A stretch of DNA of 64,000 nt from an uncultured Clostridia bacterium. Its GTDB lineage: Bacteria > Bacillota > Clostridia > Christensenellales > Aristaeellaceae. Below are positions 59,463 through 64,000 of this stretch, piece by piece. Where the stretch lies: NCBI GenBank assembly GCA_937894675.1, contig CALCQO010000018.1, forward strand, positions 1 through 64,000, in the 5' to 3' direction. The notes under the pieces are model-generated. The model worked only from the letters and a program-made list of their open reading frames with translations. It was not told where the DNA came from and searched no databases. Position numbers and translations under genes: made by a program. The first letter of the stretch is position 1, and every line of letters begins with the position of its first letter.

Positions 59463-60596
59463 ATGCAATTTCGTGATTTAAACGCACAGTATCTTCATTT
59501 GAGGGAGAAGATTGACGCGGGCATCGCTTCCGTGCTTGGAACCGGCCATTTTATTTTGGGTGAGCAGGTGCGGGAGCTGGAGGGCAAGCTGGCGGCTTAT
59601 GTGGGAACAAAGCATTGTGTCGCCTGCGCCAACGGCACCGATGCCCTGCAGCTGGTGATGATGTCCTGGGGCATTGGACCGGGGGACGCGGTATTTACAT
59701 CGGACTTTACGTTTTTCGCGTCCGCGGGCACCGTATCCATCCTGGGGGCAACCCCTGTCCTGGTGGACATTGACCCCCAAACCTTCAATATCTGCCCGGA
59801 TGCATTGGAAAAGGCGATTCAAAAGGTGCTGGCGGAGGGGAAGCTGATTCCCCGTGTCATTATCCCTGTGGATCTGTTCGGCTTGCCGGCGGATTATCCC
59901 AGGATTGAGAAAATCGCCGAAAAGTATCAGATGAGAATCTTGGAAGACGGCGCCCAGGGCTTTGGCGGTGCTATTGATGGCAAGCGCGCCTGCAGCTATG
60001 GGGAAGCCGCCACCACATCCTTTTTCCCGGCCAAACCCCTTGGCTGCTACGGGGATGGCGGCGCGATTTTCACCGATGACGACGCGTTGGAAATCCATCT
60101 GCGCTCCATCCAGCGCCAAGGCGCTTCCCCTGTGGATAAATATGACAACCAGCTCATCGGCATGAATTCCCGCCTGGACACCCTGCAGGCCGCGATTCTT
60201 CTGCCCAAATTGGAAGCATTTGAAGAATATGAGATGGACGCGGCCAACCAGGTAGCTTCCTGGTATACCCAGCGTCTTCAGGGGCTTGTGGAAACCCCGG
60301 TGGTGCCCGAGGGATATCTGTCCGCCTGGGCGCAGTATACCATTAAGCTGAAGGATCAGGCTGCCCGGGACGGGCTGAAAGAGTACCTCATGGAACAAGG
60401 CATTCCCTCCATGATTTACTATCCCCGCGGGCTGCACCAGCAAACGGCCTACCTTGATATGGGCTTGAAAGATGAGGAGTTTCCCCATACCATAGACGCG
60501 ATCCGCAGGGTGCTCAGTTTGCCCATGCACCCCTACCTACAAGAGGAAGATGTCGCCCGGGTGTGCGATGCGGTTATCGCGTACCTGAAAGAATAA
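59463..60596 (+). CDS. wbpE: DegT/DnrJ/EryC1/StrS aminotransferase (WbpE-like)
   Basis: A 377-residue PLP sugar aminotransferase. Marks: CANGTDALQLVMMSWGIGPGDAVFTSDFTFFASAGTVSILGATPVLVDID, the catalytic lysine in FFPAKPLGCYGDGGAIFT, and the substrate loop MNSRLDTLQAAIL. Adds an amino group to the 3-keto sugar made by the WbpB-like enzyme, giving UDP-2-acetamido-3-amino-2,3-dideoxy-uronic acid. ATG 59463 has GAAAGGA upstream, 14 bp after the acyltransferase stop; the frame extends further back, but that part overlaps the acyltransferase gene. GC-richer than the three genes before it. Confidence 0.9.
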   Translation: MQFRDLNAQYLHLREKIDAGIASVLGTGHFILGEQVRELEGKLAAYVGTKHCVACANGTDALQLVMMSWGIGPGDAVFTSDFTFFASAGTVSILGATPVLVDIDPQTFNICPDALEKAIQKVLAEGKLIPRVIIPVDLFGLPADYPRIEKIAEKYQMRILEDGAQGFGGAIDGKRACSYGEAATTSFFPAKPLGCYGDGGAIFTDDDALEIHLRSIQRQGASPVDKYDNQLIGMNSRLDTLQAAILLPKLEAFEEYEMDAANQVASWYTQRLQGLVETPVVPEGYLSAWAQYTIKLKDQAARDGLKEYLMEQGIPSMIYYPRGLHQQTAYLDMGLKDEEFPHTIDAIRRVLSLPMHPYLQEEDVARVCDAVIAYLKE

Positions 60597-60618
60597 TACC
60601 TACTTGGTTTTTCAGCAT

Positions 60619-60650
60619 AAAGCCTCTGAACACATCTTCAGGGGCTTTCT
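60619..60650 (+). terminator. Terminator after nucleotide-sugar operon
   Basis: 12-bp stem AAAGCCTCTGAA / TTCAGGGGCTTT with one G-U pair and a 6-base loop; the T-run is short. The rest of the gap to 60822 shows no gene. Confidence 0.7.
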
Positions 60651-60822
60651 CCTATCCCGGCTTGACATGCTTCACTCTAGATTTTATAATCCATGCGAAA
60701 GCAACCATTGCGGTCGCAAGGAATATTCGGGGTCTCCACCCCTGTTGTTCTTCGATGTTTCCGCTTGCGTTTTATAAAACAATTCAATTGTCATAGAAAA
60801 AACAACCATCCAGGAGGAACCC

Positions 60823-61260
60823 ATGCCAGCCATTACCAGAGCGTTGAATGTCCTTGCCCGGTGCGGCAATCGGTACCGGGGGGAGCAGTTGGCGCCTTTG
60901 GGGATTACCCCCATGCAGGCGTCCTACCTGCTGCATATCGTGGCCACCCCGGGCATGTCCCAGGAGGAGGCAGCCCGGGCGCTGCATGTCAACCCCTCCA
61001 ACGCGGCGCGCCAGGTGGCGCTGCTGATGGAGAACGGCTTTGTCCAGCGCAGCGTCAGCGAGGAGGACAGGCGCAGAACAGAACTGTACCCTACCGGCAA
61101 AGCCCGGGAGGCTGCGGCCCGCATCCGGCAGGTGAACGCCGCCTGGCATGAGATACTGACCCAGGGCATGCTGGAAAAGGACAGGGACATGCTGCAGACC
61201 CTGCTGAACCGGGTGTGCGAAAGGGCGGAAGCCTGGGCCGCGGGGGAGGAGGGCAAATGA
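60823..61260 (+). CDS. MarR family regulator
   Basis: A 145-residue regulator. Winged helix in the middle (LGITPMQASYLLHIVATPGMSQEEAARALHVNPSNAARQVALLMENGFVQRSVSEEDRRRTELYPT, about 28-92), with N- and C-terminal dimer helices. ATG 60823 has AGGAGG upstream. Overlaps the first ABC exporter gene (ATGA), so it likely represses its own exporter operon and answers to exported or toxic small molecules. Confidence 0.9.
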   Translation: MPAITRALNVLARCGNRYRGEQLAPLGITPMQASYLLHIVATPGMSQEEAARALHVNPSNAARQVALLMENGFVQRSVSEEDRRRTELYPTGKAREAAARIRQVNAAWHEILTQGMLEKDRDMLQTLLNRVCERAEAWAAGEEGK

Positions 61261-62978
61261 AAGTTCTCGCCTCCTACTTAAAGCCCTATACCGGCATCAT
61301 TGGGTGGACCACCTTTGTCAAGTTCTTCGCCGCCATGATGGATTTGCTCATTCCCTCCATCCTGGCCCGCATCATCGATGACGCGGTGCCCACAGGGCAG
61401 CCCATGATGATCTACCGCTGGGGCGGCGCCATGGTGCTGTGCGCTTTGCTGTCCATCTCCACCAACATCTACGCCAACCGCCTGGCAGCGGAGACATCGG
61501 GCAAGGTAACCCGCACCCTGCGTCACGATCTGTTCGCCAAATTCGGCAGCCTGTCCATGGCGCAGATGGATGAGATCAGCCTGTCCTCCGCCGTGTCGAG
61601 GCTGACGACGGACACCTACAACATCAATCAGTTCCTCAATCGTACCCAGCGCATGGGGGTGCGGGCGCCCATCCTGCTCATTGGCGGCCTGGTGATGACG
61701 CTGACCCTGGACCGGCGCCTGACCCTGGTGCTGGTGACGGTGCTGCCCTTTATTTCTTTGATTATCTATGGCATCACCAGGAAAAGCGTACCCCTGTACA
61801 CCAAACAGCAGGGGGTACTGGACAGGATGGTGCGGGTGATGCAGGAGAATATCTCCGGCGTGCGCATCATCAAGGCGCTGAACAAGACAGCCTACGAGCA
61901 GGACCGCTTTGACGGGGTCAGCGGCGAGCTGGCCGACACCGCGGAAACGGCGGGCCGGGTAGCCGCCCTCAGCAACCCCCTCACCTCCCTGACGCTGAAT
62001 CTGGGGCTCACCCTGGTGGTGCTGGTGGGGGGCTTTCTGGTCAACAAAGGGCTGTCCACCACTGGCTCCATCATCGCGTTCCTTAACTACTTTTTAATTA
62101 TCCTCCAAGCCATGATGGGCATTACCCGCATCTTCATCATGACATCCAGGGGCGCCGCCTCCGCCCAGCGGGTGGCTCAGGTGCTGCTGATGCCCGAGGA
62201 CCTGGCGCGGCGGAAGGCCGGCAGCCCCGCGGGGGACGCCCACATCGCGTTCGACCATGTGTCCTTCAGCTACAACAAGGTGGAAAACAACCTGGAGAAC
62301 ATCTCCTTCCGCCTGGAAAAGGGGCAGACCCTGGGTGTTCTGGGGGCTACGGGCTCGGGCAAGAGCACCCTGGTCAACCTGCTGCTGCGCTTTTACGACC
62401 CGGACGCGGGCCGCGTGCTCATCAACGGGCAGGACATCCGCGCCATCCCGCCGGAGGAACTGCGCAGCCGGGTGGGGGTGGTATTCCAACAGGACTTCCT
62501 GATGGCCGACACCATCGGGGAAAACATCCGCTATTTCCGGGATATTCCCCAAAGCCTGGTGGAAGCCGCCGCCCGGGACGCCCAGGCGGAGGAGTTTATC
62601 CTGGATACCAAGGACGGGTATGAGCACCAGGTGGCCCAGAAGGGCAACAACCTGTCCGGCGGCCAGCGGCAGCGGCTGATGATTGCCCGGGCGCTGGCCG
62701 GGCAGCCCGAGCTGCTGGTATTGGACGACGCTTCCTCGGCGCTGGACTACCGCACCGACGCGGCGCTGCGCAAAGCCCTGGGCACCCGGTACGAGAAGGT
62801 TACCAAGGTGATCATCGCCCAGCGCATCTCGTCCCTGCGACATGCCGACCATATCCTCATGCTGGAGGACGGCCACGCCGCCGCCTACGGCACCCATGAG
62901 GAACTGATGGCCACCAGCCCCCATTACCGCGAAATCGCCCAAATGCAGATGGGCGCGGAAGGAGGCCAGCATGTCTAA
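61257..62978 (+). CDS. ABC exporter half-transporter, first subunit
   Basis: A 573-residue fused membrane-ATPase subunit. Six membrane helices (about 10-310), then the nucleotide-binding domain: Walker A GATGSGKSTLV (about 362-372), Q-loop FQQD, signature LSGGQRQR, Walker B LLVLDDASSALD, where the residue after Walker B is Asp, not the catalytic Glu. In heterodimeric exporters this is the degenerate half, with a canonical partner; the next gene fits. The H-loop has AQRISSLRHAD, where Gln replaces His, another sign of a degenerate site. Overlaps the MarR gene and the second subunit gene. Confidence 0.92.
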   Translation: MKVLASYLKPYTGIIGWTTFVKFFAAMMDLLIPSILARIIDDAVPTGQPMMIYRWGGAMVLCALLSISTNIYANRLAAETSGKVTRTLRHDLFAKFGSLSMAQMDEISLSSAVSRLTTDTYNINQFLNRTQRMGVRAPILLIGGLVMTLTLDRRLTLVLVTVLPFISLIIYGITRKSVPLYTKQQGVLDRMVRVMQENISGVRIIKALNKTAYEQDRFDGVSGELADTAETAGRVAALSNPLTSLTLNLGLTLVVLVGGFLVNKGLSTTGSIIAFLNYFLIILQAMMGITRIFIMTSRGAASAQRVAQVLLMPEDLARRKAGSPAGDAHIAFDHVSFSYNKVENNLENISFRLEKGQTLGVLGATGSGKSTLVNLLLRFYDPDAGRVLINGQDIRAIPPEELRSRVGVVFQQDFLMADTIGENIRYFRDIPQSLVEAAARDAQAEEFILDTKDGYEHQVAQKGNNLSGGQRQRLMIARALAGQPELLVLDDASSALDYRTDAALRKALGTRYEKVTKVIIAQRISSLRHADHILMLEDGHAAAYGTHEELMATSPHYREIAQMQMGAEGGQHV

Positions 62979-64000
62979 CCGCGCCAGCCGCTTAACAAAG
63001 GGTGATTTAAACGCCAACGCCCGCAGGGAGAATGTGGTCAGCATGCCCCGCTCTCAGATTCTCAAACGCCTGTGGCAATACCTGGGGCACCACCGGCTGC
63101 ACCTGGTGCTGGCCATGCTGCTGGCGGGGGGCGCCAACCTGTTGTCCCTGGCGGGGCCCAGGCTGTCCGGCCTGGCCATCGACGCCCTGGGCACGGGCAA
63201 AGGCCAGGCGGATTTTGACAAATTGTTCCTCTACTGCGCCCTGATGGCGCTGTTCTACGCCCTGTCGGCGCTGCTGATGTACCTGCTGAGCCGCATCACC
63301 CTGAACCTCACCCGGCACATCACCTACCGCATGCGCCGGGACGCCTTTGACAAGCTGGTTACCCTGCCCGTGGGCTACTTTGACGGCCGTCAGGCGGGGG
63401 ACATCATCAGCGTGCTGTCTTACGATATCGACACGGTGAACGAGAGCCTGTCCACCGACTTTCTGCAGGTGCTGCAAAGCGTGATTACCGTTGCCGTGTC
63501 CCTGGTGATGATGCTGCTCATCCAGCCGTCCCTGGTGGGCATATTCGCCATTACCGTGCCGCTGACGGTCATCTACACCAAGTGGATAACCACCCGCACC
63601 CGCCCCATGTTCCGCAAACGTTCCTTCAAGCTGGGCGAGCTCAACGGCTTTATGGAGGAGATGATGGGCGGCCACAAGACCACCAAGGCCTACGGCCGGG
63701 AGGAGGAGGTGCTGGAGCGGTTTGAGAAAATCAACACCGAGGCGGCCCAGGCCTACACCACCAGTGAGTATTACGGCACCATGATCGGCCCGTCGGTCAA
63801 CTTCATCAACAACCTGTCCCTGGCGCTGGTCAGCGTGTTCGGCTCCCTTGTTTACCTGCAGGGGGGCATGGGGCTGGGGGACATCTCCTCCTTCATCCAG
63901 TATTCCCGCAAGTTTTCCGGCCCCATCAACGAAACAGCCAACATCGTGGGGGATATGCAGAGCGCCTTCGCCGCCGCCGAGCGGGTGTTCCGCCTGATGG
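62971..64000 (+). CDS. ABC exporter half-transporter, second subunit (partial)
   Basis: Starts at ATG 62971 after GGAGGCC and overlaps the first subunit by eight bases; it has no stop before the window ends. The visible 343 residues are a basic cytoplasmic start and membrane helices (LVLAMLLAGGANLLSLAGPRL, FYALSALLMYLLSRITLNL, VITVAVSLVMMLLIQPSLVGIFAI), with the exporter coupling motif YGREEEVLERFEKIN. The ATPase domain lies beyond the window. Likely the canonical half of a heterodimeric exporter such as the BmrCD or LmrCD type. Confidence 0.9.
   Translation, partial: MSNRASRLTKGDLNANARRENVVSMPRSQILKRLWQYLGHHRLHLVLAMLLAGGANLLSLAGPRLSGLAIDALGTGKGQADFDKLFLYCALMALFYALSALLMYLLSRITLNLTRHITYRMRRDAFDKLVTLPVGYFDGRQAGDIISVLSYDIDTVNESLSTDFLQVLQSVITVAVSLVMMLLIQPSLVGIFAITVPLTVIYTKWITTRTRPMFRKRSFKLGELNGFMEEMMGGHKTTKAYGREEEVLERFEKINTEAAQAYTTSEYYGTMIGPSVNFINNLSLALVSVFGSLVYLQGGMGLGDISSFIQYSRKFSGPINETANIVGDMQSAFAAAERVFRLM

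Noticed and set aside
1..64000. tRNA, rRNA, insertion sequences and prophage
   Set aside because: I looked for cloverleaf CCA ends, rRNA-like runs, transposase DDE or integrase motifs and found none.

Overview
The window looks like a chromosome segment of a GC-rich, anaerobic, monoderm Firmicute of the Clostridia type (probably gut-associated; the genus cannot be named from the sequence alone). Reasons: strong AGGAGG-type ribosome binding sites, sortase-type LPxTG proteins, lipobox lipoproteins, clostridial acyl-ACP thioesterase, a rubredoxin/flavodiiron oxygen-detoxifying enzyme, an oxygen-labile iron-sulfur tartrate dehydratase, and no outer-membrane machinery. There are no rRNA or tRNA genes, no CRISPR array, and no transposase or prophage genes that I can see.

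Layout. 1-314: end of a broken pilin/LPxTG surface protein. 397-6017: YdeI-like protein (minus), glmM plus a left-handed-beta-helix protein, secreted alkaline phosphatase, YibE/F membrane protein. 6171-10417: a Zur-type zinc uptake operon (repressor, small His-rich membrane protein, znuA, znuC, znuB, lipoprotein) behind a promoter with a perfect Zur/Fur-like palindrome. 10483-12926: AT-richer TetR regulator and glycogen branching enzyme. 13166-16173: a ZorAB-like ion-driven motor pair with a third membrane-anchored protein. 16245-20310 (minus): AraC regulator, SLC13-type transporter and L-tartrate dehydratase alpha/beta. 20509-28902: a probable lipoprotein, TldE/TldD (minus), acyl-CoA synthetase (minus), GntR regulator with ABC transporter, acyl-ACP thioesterase. 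28961-29995: YeiH-type transporter. 30123-35862 (minus): Crp/Fnr regulator followed by a PLP enzyme, NhaC-type antiporter, Asp/Glu-racemase-like protein, threonine aldolase and RidA, which read as one amino-acid catabolic cluster. 36090-40250: two-component system translationally coupled to two secreted proteins. 40485-41720: glycerate 2-kinase. 42068-48076: a 2002-residue LPxTG surface protein. 48181-49038: two histone-H1-like Lys/Ala-rich proteins. 49310-51727: Sel1-repeat protein, YbjQ-like protein, DUF1697 protein. 51841-53355: Tat-targeted flavodiiron-rubredoxin fusion. 53508-60596: nucleotide-sugar operon. 60823-end: MarR regulator and a heterodimeric ABC exporter that runs off the window.

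The most interesting system is the 53508-60596 operon. It has WbpA-, WbpB- and WbpE-like enzymes for a UDP-2,3-diamino-uronic acid, but instead of the usual acetyltransferase it carries a 3-hydroxyacyl-CoA dehydrogenase, a thiolase and an LpxD-like acyltransferase in an AT-rich block. Together these could make a 3-hydroxybutyryl-type CoA donor and attach it to the sugar 3-amino group. Next in interest are the ZorAB-like motor without Zorya effectors, the exported flavodiiron-rubredoxin fusion, the RidA/threonine aldolase/racemase catabolic cluster, and two exact tandem palindromes 40 bp apart upstream of the tldD promoter.
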